Shown here piece by piece: positions 1 to 6,129 of a DNA stretch of 41,331 bases. The notes beneath the pieces were generated by a model. It saw only the letters and a program-made list of their open reading frames with translations, ran no database searches and was not told the DNA's origin. The translations under genes and the position numbers were made by a program. The stretch is from a virus. The stretch spans positions 1 through 41,331 of the IMG/VR virus record IMGVR_UViG_3300035072_000016; one strand, 5' to 3'. Positions within the stretch are counted from its first letter, which is position 1, and each line of letters starts with the position of its first letter.

Positions 1-32
1 CAGCCCGCCGCCTCTCTATAAGGACCCGCAGT

Positions 33-110
33 CGGAGTGTAGCGCAGCCCGGTTAGCGCACTTGTCTGGGGGACAAGGGGTCGTGGGTTCGAATCCCGCC
101 ACTCCGACCA
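33..110 (+). tRNA. tRNA-Pro (anticodon GGG), attachment-site gene
   Basis: The acceptor stem CGGAGTG at 33-39 pairs with CACTCCG at 100-106, and A107 plus an encoded CCA (108-110) follow. The anticodon arm is CTTGT/ACAAG around the loop CTGGGGG, which gives anticodon GGG and reads CCC proline codons. The T arm carries the normal GGTTCGAATCC core. The gene is complete and should stay functional, because the phage attachment site begins inside the anticodon stem and the integrated element restores the 3' half. Integration into tRNA 3' halves is the usual habit of tyrosine integrases. Confidence 0.97.
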
Positions 111-127
111 TTTAAGTCATTGAAATT
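63..127 (+). repeat. attL: left copy of the 65-bp attachment core
   Basis: Bases 63-127 are identical to 40950-41014, at an offset of 40887. The repeat covers the tRNA from the anticodon stem to the CCA end and runs 17 bases past it. The flanks differ on both sides (T62 against C40949, G128 against C41015). The integrase gene is on this side, as expected for a tRNA-borne attL next to int. Confidence 0.95.
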
Positions 128-172
128 GCTTATAAAAACGCGGTTCACGAAACTAGAACATGATGAGAACAT

Positions 173-362
173 TTTCGACCTTTCGACCTCGTTTCGACTC
201 GTTGGTCTTTGCATCGTTCTGGAAGCGTTCCAGACGCCGTGATTGACGCCCCGATGCGTCTCCGATCCGCAAAAAGAAACGCTCCGGCGAGTGGGCCGGA
301 GCGTGCATATTTTCGACCTTGCGAGCGCGTTTCGACTCAGAGCGTTCTAGGGACGTTTCGAC
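173..362. repeat. Six TTTCGAC repeats beside attL, candidate integrase arm sites
   Basis: TTTCGAC occurs at 173, 181, 192, 311, 330 and 356, all in the same orientation. The spacing 0/+8/+19 at 173-198 is matched by 0/+19 at 311-336, with a degenerate middle copy. One more copy lies just inside attR at 40910-40916. Short direct repeats flanking the core on both phage arms are typical of arm-type binding sites for lambda-like tyrosine integrases. The role is inferred from position and spacing only. Confidence 0.5.
269..304 (-). terminator. Rho-independent terminator of the integrase transcript
   Basis: ACGCTCCGGC (279-288) and GCCGGAGCGT (295-304) form a perfect 10-bp stem with a 6-nt loop. 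Read on the minus strand, the stem is followed by TTTCTTTTT. It lies downstream of the minus-strand genes at 347-592 and 614-1798 and would end their transcript just before attL. Confidence 0.8.
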
Positions 363-592
363 AGCATTTTCGCGCGCTCGGCTTCAAGGATTTTGATGTC
401 ATTTGAAAGGTCGACAGCGAGAGCCGATATTGCGTCTCTGATAGCCTTTATTTCCCAAGGACGCATTTTCCCGAAACGAGTTTTAATCTGCGCTGAGTCG
501 CTCAATGCGCGTGCTTTTGCTATAGCGCGCGTGATTCCAACCTGCTGTCCATACGAAAATATTATTTCGGGATCAAAATTCGCGCGTTTCAA
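347..592 (-). CDS. Hypothetical protein, 81 aa, downstream of integrase
   Basis: I do not recognise this protein. It is small and basic-to-neutral, with a long helical, charged C-terminal half (residues about 45-78, rich in A, E, K and L) that could form a short coiled coil. The only start that uses the whole frame is a TTG at 592-590, with AGAGG about 7 nt upstream on the minus strand. The gene begins 21 bp after the integrase stop on the same strand and is followed by the minus-strand terminator, so it is probably the last gene of the integrase transcript. The TTTCGAC repeat at 356-362 lies inside its 3' end. A role in recombination is possible from position only. Confidence 0.5.
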   Translation of the reverse strand: MKRANFDPEIIFSYGQQVGITRAIAKARALSDSAQIKTRFGKMRPWEIKAIRDAISALAVDLSNDIKILEAERAKMLSKRP

Positions 593-613
593 TCTCGTGC
601 CTCTATCTATGCT

Positions 614-1798
614 TCACAGCTTCACGCTCAGCTTAGCCACGGCCTTGTCGGCCTGGTCTGGGGTTTTCGGTAGGTAGTGCTCGACGATCTGCATGCCGTC
701 TTCGATCGTGTGACCGCTCATCGAGCAGACGAATTCGACGGTCGCCTCATCGAGGATATATTGCACGAATCCGGAACGGCGGCCGTCGCGCAGTTGTGCG
801 TCCTTGAGATGGCCGTAGCGGCGCTTGTCGCTCGCCACCAAAGCGTCGCGGATGTCGGCGAAAACATGGGCGAGTGCGCGCAGCTCCCAGGCTTCGCCAT
901 CGGCCTCGCGGGCGGTGAGCAGGCCTTTCTTGCTGGCGGCGGGCGGAGCGGCCGCGAGGCGCGTTTCGACGATCTCCGGGAGGCGCATGTTCACCTCGAA
1001 GCCGGGGTCCAGCGCGCCGCGCTTGCCGACATGGGACGATTTAGACTGATTGAAGATGAGGCGCTTACCTTCTGGCGTCTCAACGATATGCTCTTGTTCA
1101 AGCCTCACGACGTCGCTGATGCGCTGAACGCAGGCGAAGCCGATCACGAGCGCCGTTCCGATCGACGGGCGCCCGGCGGCGTCGCAGGCGGCGACGAGGG
1201 CGCGGATGTCGTCTGGCTTCAGACGCATTTTGCGGCGGTTTCCCTGCCCGATCTTGATCTTGGCGAAGGGATTGACGGGCGGAATCATCTCCTCGATCGA
1301 CGCCCAGTTGAAGATCATGCGGCCGCGCGCGGCGACATGGCGCGCCGTCTCCGGCGCCTCGAAGGCGAGCGCCTTGTGCCAGTCGGAAACGCGCTTGCGC
1401 GAAAGCGTCGCGGCGACCTCGTGACCGAATTCCTTCTCGAGACGCTTTAGCTCATATTCATAGGCTTCCTGCGTCTTGGCGCGCAGCTTCTTCCAATCTA
1501 GAGAGGCTTTGTAGGCGGAGATCAGCTCGCCGACCGTGCGCGGTCCCTCCCGGCGCGGCCGCGGGCGGCTTCCCGGGTCGCCGCTCGCCAGCCATTCCTC
1601 GGCCTTCTTGTTGAGCGCCTTCGCCTGAGACATGGCTTCGGCGTAGTTCTCGCCAAGCGCGACGGCCTTGAAGGCGTCACGAATGCGCCGGTCGGGCTTC
1701 CAGTGCCAGCGGCCGTTGACGAGAAAGCAGCGCTTCTCCTTCGCATTGGGACGAGAGGCCTTTTTAACAGGCTTCTTGGCGGCAGGTTTCTTGGGCAT
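614..1798 (-). CDS. int: Tyrosine-family site-specific integrase
   Basis: This 394-aa protein catalyses integration and excision at the tRNA-Pro site. It has a Lys-rich N-terminus (residues 1-20), an Arm-DNA-binding-like region with FLVNGRWHWKP (about 25-35), a core-binding SAM-like domain (about 88-180) and a catalytic domain (about 195-380). Candidate catalytic residues are R226 (CVQRISDVV), K253, R337 or R340 (QLRDGRRSG), H363 (SGHT) and nucleophile Y375 (EHYLP). The HxxR box is replaced by LRDGR, a variant seen in other phage integrases. The start is the ATG at 1798. The gene is divergent from the host side and adjacent to attL. It ends upstream of 347-592 and of the terminator at 269-304. 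Confidence 0.93.
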   Translation of the reverse strand: MPKKPAAKKPVKKASRPNAKEKRCFLVNGRWHWKPDRRIRDAFKAVALGENYAEAMSQAKALNKKAEEWLASGDPGSRPRPRREGPRTVGELISAYKASLDWKKLRAKTQEAYEYELKRLEKEFGHEVAATLSRKRVSDWHKALAFEAPETARHVAARGRMIFNWASIEEMIPPVNPFAKIKIGQGNRRKMRLKPDDIRALVAACDAAGRPSIGTALVIGFACVQRISDVVRLEQEHIVETPEGKRLIFNQSKSSHVGKRGALDPGFEVNMRLPEIVETRLAAAPPAASKKGLLTAREADGEAWELRALAHVFADIRDALVASDKRRYGHLKDAQLRDGRRSGFVQYILDEATVEFVCSMSGHTIEDGMQIVEHYLPKTPDQADKAVAKLSVKL

Positions 1799-1841
1799 GG
1801 CGGTCTCCGGATCGCCAGTCGAATCGGAAAGGGTTAAGGCG

Positions 1842-2069
1842 TCAAGCGGCCGAGCGAGATGAGATCGGCGGACATTGCGTCTCGATCGCCAGCTCGGGCC
1901 AGTAGCGCCATAGTCCTGGATCGTATCGTTGCAGCCTTTTCGCTAGTTCATTCGCATCCTCGTAGCTGCGAAGGATAACGGTATGGCCTCTTTTGGACCG
2001 ATCGGGAGACGCCATGCCGATGCGCCAGCAGCGCTCGTCTTCGGCCGCATCGTAGCTTTTATCGCTCAC
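1842..2069 (-). CDS. Hypothetical small protein, 75 aa
   Basis: I do not recognise a family. The GTG start at 2069 overlaps the stop of the upstream excisionase-like gene as GTGA, and GGGAGGAAGG lies just upstream, so translation is probably coupled. The protein is hydrophilic, with a Tyr/Trp-rich stretch (QRYDPGLWRYWPEL, about 48-61). A longer frame runs upstream to 2291, but it only reads the neighbouring gene out of frame in Arg-rich sequence, so I rejected it. The gene sits between the excisionase-like gene and int and is likely expressed with them. Confidence 0.6.
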   Translation of the reverse strand: MSDKSYDAAEDERCWRIGMASPDRSKRGHTVILRSYEDANELAKRLQRYDPGLWRYWPELAIETQCPPISSRSAA

Positions 2070-2335
2070 GGCCTTCCTCCCTGGATGACTTGCAGCTCGG
2101 GCCCGCCGAGCGCGCCGGCGCGGCGTTCTTCCGCCTCGATCCAGCGGCGCACGGCGGCCGCGTTCCAGCGCTTCTCGCGCCGCGACCAGGGGCACGGCGC
2201 CGGGAAACCATTTTCGGCCCAGCCCGCCATGCGGCGCTTCAGGGCGTCGATCGACAGGCCGAGCTCGCGCGAGAGGTCTGCGTAGCTCCAATAGGTTCGG
2301 TCCAGCGGCAGAGATGAAATCGCGGAAGCTTTCAT
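2066..2335 (-). CDS. AlpA/excisionase-like winged-helix DNA-binding protein, 89 aa
   Basis: The protein contains WSYADLSRELGLSIDALKRRM (about residues 16-36), a helix-turn-helix, followed by an aromatic wing and a second helix (FPAPCPWSRREKRWNAAAVRRWIEAEE). This layout is typical of AlpA/MerR-like excisionases and prophage regulators that choose among DNA sites or direct integrase toward excision. The ATG at 2335 is preceded by GGAGGGGGCA and overlaps the stop of the 33-aa gene upstream (ATGA). An in-frame upstream extension to 2581 reads through other genes and is unlikely. Location two genes upstream of int fits an excisionase. The function is inferred from fold-like features and position. 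Confidence 0.65.
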   Translation of the reverse strand: MKASAISSLPLDRTYWSYADLSRELGLSIDALKRRMAGWAENGFPAPCPWSRREKRWNAAAVRRWIEAEERRAGALGGPELQVIQGGRP

Positions 2336-2433
2336 TGCCCCCTCCATTCGAGAAACAGGCGCGCGCCCACGAAAGCGGCGAGAAGCGCGAGGCATATGCG
2401 GACGAAGAGCCGCCAGAGATCGGCGGCGTCCAT
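2332..2433 (-). CDS. 33-aa single-span membrane microprotein
   Basis: The minus-strand ATG at 2433 opens a 34-codon frame coding for MDAADLWRLFVRICLALLAA and ending in EWRGQ. Residues about 7-28 form one hydrophobic span. The start overlaps the upstream stop by one base (TGATG) and the stop overlaps the next start (ATGA). AAGGA precedes it. Double overlap with two neighbours and clean membrane character argue for a real gene despite its length. Function unknown; it may be a small regulator of a membrane protein or a superinfection-type protein, but nothing in the sequence settles this. Confidence 0.6.
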   Translation of the reverse strand: MDAADLWRLFVRICLALLAAFVGARLFLEWRGQ

Positions 2434-2657
2434 CAGGCGGCGTCCTTTTCCCGGACGCCGCGCGCGGCGTTGGCGCGGGTCGCCTCGCCGATGAGGGCGG
2501 CGAGCGCATGTTCGGCATCGGCGCGATAGGCCGCCTGCCCTTCAGGATGCAGCTGGCCCCATGGCGTGCGGCTGCGCCCACTGTGCATGCCGGCAGCCAT
2601 GGCCTCGATCGCCTCGGCTATGTCGAGCGTCTCGCCGAGATCAATGCGGACGGACAT
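2433..2657 (-). CDS. Hypothetical protein, 74 aa
   Basis: The ATG at 2657 has a strong AAGGAGGGTGG ribosome site, and the frame starts MSVRIDLGETLDIAEAIEAM. The protein is helical and Ala/Glu-rich, with a central HPEGQAAYRADAEHALAAL segment. I do not recognise a family. It overlaps the 3' end of the upstream gene (2641-2949) by 17 bases and the next start by one base. This belongs to the tightly packed minus-strand run from 3205 to 347, probably a single lysogeny-side operon. Confidence 0.6.
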   Translation of the reverse strand: MSVRIDLGETLDIAEAIEAMAAGMHSGRSRTPWGQLHPEGQAAYRADAEHALAALIGEATRANAARGVREKDAA

Positions 2658-2949
2658 GGCCACCCTCCTTGGCTTCGAAGGTGACGCCGGCTTCCTTGGC
2701 GAGGTCATGCGCAGCGTCGAGCATAGCTTCGGCTATTCGGTGCGCGCGCTCACAGACCTGACAGTGGCATTTGCGCCGGAGATAGGCCGCATTGGCCTGC
2801 GCCGCGGCTTCTAAAGCGATGCGCGCGAATTCGACCGGTTGCGTCCTTTCGTCGGCGAGCATCTTGGCGACGCGACTGTTGCGGCCATCGTCATTGAGAA
2901 CGAAGGCGACGAAGCGCGGGCTAGCGCTTTCCTTTGCGTCACGCGGCAT
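2641..2949 (-). CDS. Hypothetical protein with CxCxxC motif, 102 aa
   Basis: The ATG at 2949 opens a 102-aa frame. A CHCQVC motif followed by ERAH (residues about 61-70) could form part of a zinc-binding site, and the flanks are helical. The N-terminal half (FVAFVLNDDGRNSRVAKMLADERTQPVEFARIALEAAAQ) looks like an ordinary globular domain. No family is recognised. Its start overlaps the 3' end of the next upstream gene (2939-3205), keeping the operon gapless. Confidence 0.6.
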   Translation of the reverse strand: MPRDAKESASPRFVAFVLNDDGRNSRVAKMLADERTQPVEFARIALEAAAQANAAYLRRKCHCQVCERAHRIAEAMLDAAHDLAKEAGVTFEAKEGGHVRPH

Positions 2950-3205
2950 GGATCGCCTCCGCTTGCTGCGCGAGGAAATCCCGGCCCGTCTTGGTGATGA
3001 TGAGCAGCCCGTATTCGACGGCCATCAGCCGACGCAACACCAGGCTTTGCGCCGTTTGCGCCGTATGCAGGCGGCCGCGCGCACCGTCTCTCCGCGTGCG
3101 CCAGCCGAGGCGCGCCGGCTCCAATGCGCCGCCGCGCGCGTCTTCCAACAAAGCGCGCTGCGGCGCGCTCAACTTCCTGATTGGCCTAAGATGCAAATGG
3201 CGCAT
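2939..3205 (-). CDS. Hypothetical protein, 88 aa, first gene of the left operon
   Basis: I chose the ATG at 3205 because CGGGGAG lies 8 nt upstream; the TTG at 3211 is too close to that site. The protein begins MRHLHLRPIRKLSAPQRALL and carries an Arg-rich centre and a C-terminal segment (LRRLMAVEYGLLIITKTGRDFLAQ) that reads like the recognition and wing part of a small winged-helix protein. That is a weak resemblance only. It is the promoter-proximal gene of the minus-strand operon, directly behind the palindromic operator at 3246-3261. Confidence 0.55.
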   Translation of the reverse strand: MRHLHLRPIRKLSAPQRALLEDARGGALEPARLGWRTRRDGARGRLHTAQTAQSLVLRRLMAVEYGLLIITKTGRDFLAQQAEAIHAA

Positions 3206-3242
3206 GCGCAATTCTCCCCGCGTGCGAATCCAACGCGAGAAA

Positions 3243-3271
3243 AATTCGCATATATGCGAAGCTTGGTCAAC
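3243..3271 (-). promoter_or_regulatory. Repressor-controlled promoter with 16-bp palindromic operator
   Basis: TTCGCATATATGCGAA at 3246-3261 is a perfect 16-bp palindrome. On the minus strand a -35-like TTGACC (3271-3266) and a -10-like GAATTT (3248-3243) are 17 bp apart, and the palindrome fills that spacer. It drives the left minus-strand operon. A second, imperfect copy lies at 4022-4037 on the other side of the repressor gene, which is the pattern expected of CI operators. Confidence 0.65.
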
Positions 3272-3281
3272 GCCTATGCGA

Positions 3282-3878
3282 TCAAATCATCACACGGGTG
3301 ATTTTCACGATGCGACCGACGATCGCCGCCCGCTCGCCGTCTACGGGAATGGGTCGCTCCTCGACGCTACGGTCCATCGTGCGGGTTTGCAGGTAGAGCC
3401 CGTCGAAGTAGCGAATTTTTGTCTCGGCGGCGCCACGCTCGAAATTGTAGATTTGCGCGATGACGATATCTCCCGCCCGCGCCTGGGCGTGCTGATCGAG
3501 CAGCGCCGCGTCGCCGGGAAGGACGCCGGAAAGCTCCAGGGCGCGATTGCCGATCCGCCACCATGATTGGTGAAACGGCAGCTCCTGCGGAGTTTCCGGC
3601 AGCTCCTCCGTCCATTGCGCGGCCTCGCTCTCGCGAAGGCCAAGCGCCGTCCCGCCGCCCGGCAACGCCATGCGATAATGCGAGGCGATGCGCATGGCGT
3701 TGTCGAGCGTCGCGTCATTTTCCTCGCGCAACCACCGGTAGAGCGTCGCCTGATTGACGCCGGTCGCATCCTGAATGTCTTTCGGCGTCACGCCGAAGCG
3801 CGACATGAGCGCCTGTAGCCATTCACGCACCTGGGCGCGCGTCGCCGCCGCCTCCTCGGAACGCGTTTTGCGCGCCAT
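3282..3878 (-). CDS. CI-like prophage repressor (HTH plus S24-like domain)
   Basis: This 198-aa protein has an N-terminal HTH (residues about 25-53: FGVTPKDIQDATGVNQATLYRWLREE) and a C-terminal LexA/CI S24-like domain (LPGDAALLDQ, RAGDIVIAQIYNFERGAAETKIRYFDG, IVGRIVKITR). It should keep the lysogen quiet by binding the TTCGCA-type operators on both flanks. The ATG at 3878 follows GGGGGACAAGCTC; an upstream in-frame extension to 4115 crosses the divergent promoter and is rejected. The usual DSM-type serine of self-cleaving repressors is not obvious in LELSGVLPGD, although a lysine is present in ETKIRYF. Auto-cleavage is therefore uncertain. Confidence 0.85.
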   Translation of the reverse strand: MARKTRSEEAAATRAQVREWLQALMSRFGVTPKDIQDATGVNQATLYRWLREENDATLDNAMRIASHYRMALPGGGTALGLRESEAAQWTEELPETPQELPFHQSWWRIGNRALELSGVLPGDAALLDQHAQARAGDIVIAQIYNFERGAAETKIRYFDGLYLQTRTMDRSVEERPIPVDGERAAIVGRIVKITRVMI

Positions 3879-3972
3879 GAGCTTGTCCCCCGTCCGCCGC
3901 ACGGGCGCGGCAATTGCTGTGGACGGTGAAATATGCACGCGCAAACGCTCCGTGAACTTCGCAAGGACGCTA

Positions 3973-4037
3973 TTGACACTGGCGAATATGGAACGTGAAT
4001 ATCGCGTCATGCAAGACGTGATTCGCATAACTGCAAA
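3973..4037 (+). promoter_or_regulatory. Early rightward promoter and second operator
   Basis: TTGACA at 3973-3978 and GAATAT at 3997-4002 are 18 bp apart and point into the early plus-strand genes. Just downstream, 4022-4037 reads TTCGCATAACTGCAAA, matching 13 of 16 positions of the perfect palindrome at 3246-3261. A half-site TTCGCA also lies at 3958-3963. This arrangement would let one repressor control both transcripts. Confidence 0.5.
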
Positions 4038-4293
4038 TCCATCCCCAGCCGGAACGACGGTCGTCTCCCGCCTGCATGAGGCGGTTACCCGTTGGGAGCG
4101 GCTAAATTTGAGCATTTTCGAGATGTTCGAGCGGCGGCCGATGCCCGTGCCCTATTCGACCTTCCGCCGCTGGATGAACGGCGAGCAGGAGCCTGGCTCT
4201 TTCCGTCTGGAAAAGACGCTCGCGGCGATGGCGGCGGCGACGGCGGAAGAAGAAGCGCGGCTGCGCAAGATTTTGATGGGAGGCGCAGCGTGA
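4009..4293 (+). CDS. Cro-like HTH protein, 94 aa, possibly leaderless
   Basis: This is the first gene right of the repressor. The segment VVSRLHEAVTRWERLNLSIFEMF followed by MPVPYSTFRRWMNGE has the spacing of a small helix-turn-helix, and a helical C-terminus follows. Two in-frame ATGs (3988 and 4009) lack a ribosome site. The ATG at 4009 sits at the predicted transcription start, 6 nt past the -10 hexamer, so the mRNA may be leaderless, as lambda cI mRNA is when made in the lysogen. ATG 3988 would lie upstream of the -10 element. A Cro or early-regulator role follows from position; the DNA-binding call is moderate. Confidence 0.6.
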   Translation: MQDVIRITANPSPAGTTVVSRLHEAVTRWERLNLSIFEMFERRPMPVPYSTFRRWMNGEQEPGSFRLEKTLAAMAAATAEEEARLRKILMGGAA

Positions 4294-4478
4294 CGGCGTG
4301 CGGCAAAACGACGGAGCCGAAGCCCGGATCCCGGGGCGCGCAAATATTGGCGCTGGCGCGCAAGAAGGTCGAGGTCTCGGCGATCGCCGAGCGTCTCGGA
4401 ATTAGCGGCCGCAACGTCAACTCCTATCTCCGCTCTTTCCGAGCAAAGGGCCTCCTCCCTGAAAGAGAGGCGAAGTGA
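4290..4478 (+). CDS. Small HTH protein, 62 aa
   Basis: The GTG start at 4290 overlaps the previous stop (GTGA) and has GGGAGG 6 nt upstream. The C-terminal half (ILALARKKVEVSAIAERLGISGRNVNSYLRSFRAKGLL) is a clear helix-turn-helix with a recognition helix NVNSYLRSFRAKG, similar in style to small phage or sigma-region-4-like regulators. It is co-translated with its neighbours on both sides. It could be an early activator or a delayed regulator; the target is unknown. Confidence 0.65.
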   Translation: MTACGKTTEPKPGSRGAQILALARKKVEVSAIAERLGISGRNVNSYLRSFRAKGLLPEREAK

Positions 4479-5272
4479 GCGCGCCCAAGGGTCATAGCGC
4501 CGTGATGGCGCAAAAGAAGCCGGCGAAGCTCTCCTCTGGCGAGGTTTGGGAGAAGCTCGAATTCTATCCGACGCCGCCATGGGCGACGCGGGCGCTGTTC
4601 GAGCATGTGTTGCCGAGGGTGTCTGCGGCCCAAGAAATCAAAGCGGCCTGGGATCCATGCGCCGGTTACGGGCACATGGTTGAGGTGCTGCGGGAATATT
4701 GCAGCGTCGTTGAAGGTTCCGACGTCTATAATTATCCGGGCGCGCCGCAATACATCCGACAGGCGGATTTCCTCGATCGCGAAACTGTCTGGCCGTTCGA
4801 TCAGCCGGGCTGGATCATCTCTAATCCGCCTTTCGTTCCGGCGGTCGACATGCTCGAAAAGGCGCTGGCGCTCGATGGCGTCGAAGGCGTCGCGCTGCTG
4901 TTGCGGTTGCAATGGCTGACGACGGAAGGTCGTTATACGCGCATCTTCGGCAAGACGCCGCCGCTGCTCGTCGCGCCCTTCGCCGAGCGTCCGGCCATGT
5001 GCCTTGGCGGCTATGACGTCAAAGGCTCGACGGCGACCGATTACGCCTGGTTGATCTGGGCGCGTGATGATGCCGGTTGGCGCGACTGCACGTCGATCTC
5101 TCCCGGCGGTTGGTATGGCTTCACGATTCCGCTCTGCCGCGACGCTCTGTTCCGCGAGAGCGATTTGTTGCTCGCCCAGCGGCATGTTCCCGGGTGGGTC
5201 CCGCCGTCGCAACTGAAAAAGCTTTCGCCGGATCAGGGAAGGCTGACGCTTCCCGCCGCTTCGAGCGGCTGA
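4475..5272 (+). CDS. DNA adenine-type methyltransferase, 265 aa
   Basis: The S-adenosylmethionine pocket motif DPCAGYGH is at residues 60-67 and the catalytic NPPF motif at 117-120, the order of amino-methyltransferases acting on adenine N6 (or cytosine N4). The N-terminus has YPTPPWATRALFEHV, common in stand-alone phage methyltransferases. The GTG start at 4475 overlaps the previous stop and is preceded by AGAGAGG. There is no restriction endonuclease next to it, so protection of phage DNA from host restriction or a regulatory role is more likely than a restriction-modification pair. The target sequence cannot be told from the gene. Confidence 0.85.
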   Translation: MSAPKGHSAVMAQKKPAKLSSGEVWEKLEFYPTPPWATRALFEHVLPRVSAAQEIKAAWDPCAGYGHMVEVLREYCSVVEGSDVYNYPGAPQYIRQADFLDRETVWPFDQPGWIISNPPFVPAVDMLEKALALDGVEGVALLLRLQWLTTEGRYTRIFGKTPPLLVAPFAERPAMCLGGYDVKGSTATDYAWLIWARDDAGWRDCTSISPGGWYGFTIPLCRDALFRESDLLLAQRHVPGWVPPSQLKKLSPDQGRLTLPAASSG

Positions 5273-5433
5273 GGCGCATTTGCGGGCGGCGGCGGATAAG
5301 CGAACCGCCCTCGCCCGCCTCGCGCCGATGATCCGGCGTTCCAGCGTCAGCGTTGCTTCCCGCTTCCCGGCATGTCTTGCCCGCGTTGCGTTGCGTGCGT
5401 GCGTCTTTTTCTCGAACCGCGCTGGAGGCGGCG

Positions 5434-5856
5434 ATGAGCAAATCCCTTATCTGCCCATGCTGTGGCGCGTCGCGCTCGGCCAGGCATTTGGAGCTGTCGC
5501 GGGAATTTCTCCTGGCGACATTCTGCGGCCGATCTGTCGTTCTCGGCCCGGCGCAATTCGAGGTGCTGGAGCTGATGCGCCAGGCGCTGCCAAGGCCTGT
5601 TTACGTCGATTGGCTGATCGATGTCCGAGGCGGCGATTTGATTTCCCTGCGGCCGCTGATCTTTCGACTGCGCCGGAAAATCGCGCCCATCGGCCTTGAA
5701 ATCCTGTCGAGCCAGGTCGGCAAAACGGCCTTCGGCAGCGTCCTCACCGAGGGATTTTATTTGCTGCAGGCGGCGCCGCGCATCCCGGAATCGGTTCGCC
5801 TTTCCCCCGATCCTGCGGTGGCGGACGAGCTTCCGCGTCTGGTCTGCGCGGGGTGA
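5434..5856 (+). CDS. Winged-helix protein with CPCC motif, 140 aa
   Basis: The protein starts MSKSLICPCCGASRSARH, a possible zinc site. Its C-terminal half resembles an OmpR/PhoB-type winged helix: a long helix LRPLIFRLRRKIAPIG, then strands ending in VLTEGFYLL in place of the usual GYRL wing. The ATG at 5434 has GGAGG 7 nt upstream. With no phage RNA polymerase in this genome, a transcription activator for the late promoters is needed, and this is one candidate; that link is inference only. The 160 bp before it (5273-5433) hold no gene I can support. Confidence 0.6.
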   Translation: MSKSLICPCCGASRSARHLELSREFLLATFCGRSVVLGPAQFEVLELMRQALPRPVYVDWLIDVRGGDLISLRPLIFRLRRKIAPIGLEILSSQVGKTAFGSVLTEGFYLLQAAPRIPESVRLSPDPAVADELPRLVCAG

Positions 5857-5859
5857 GCC

Positions 5860-6129
5860 ATGAGCAATCAGAGGTTCGGCAACGCGAGGCCTGATTACAA
5901 GTTGTGCGCCTTCGACGCTCTTCCCGCTCGGCTGCGGCGGATCATCGCCAACGCGCCTTACGATTACACGTCGGTCTCTGTCCTGAAGATGTGGCGGGAA
6001 ACGCGCGACGTCGATTATTGCGCGCGACGGATCATCGAGCGGATTTTCGAACAGCGCGACGAAGCCATCAGGCGAGATTGGGGCCCCGATCATCCGATGA
6101 TCGGCGCGCGGCCGAAGGGGTGGCAATGA
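5860..6129 (+). CDS. DUF6525-like small protein, 89 aa
   Basis: The protein contains FDALPARLRRIIANAPYDYTSVSVLKMWR (about residues 19-47) and ends in a charged helix. The pattern is close to what I recall of the DUF6525 family, small alphaproteobacterial and phage proteins of unknown role. It starts at ATG 5860, four bases after the previous stop. Its own stop overlaps the start of the primase-like gene (ATGA), so it is expressed with the replication module. The family assignment is from memory of the motif. Confidence 0.6.
   Translation: MSNQRFGNARPDYKLCAFDALPARLRRIIANAPYDYTSVSVLKMWRETRDVDYCARRIIERIFEQRDEAIRRDWGPDHPMIGARPKGWQ

Noticed and set aside
677-1450. 257-aa plus-strand ORF opposite the integrase
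   Set aside because: It is fully antisense to a clear integrase and composed as expected for the complementary frame of GC-rich coding DNA.
5280-5699. 139-aa plus-strand ORF overlapping the winged-helix gene
   Set aside because: Non-ATG start without a ribosome site, Arg/Ala-rich, and mostly the wrong frame of 5434-5856.
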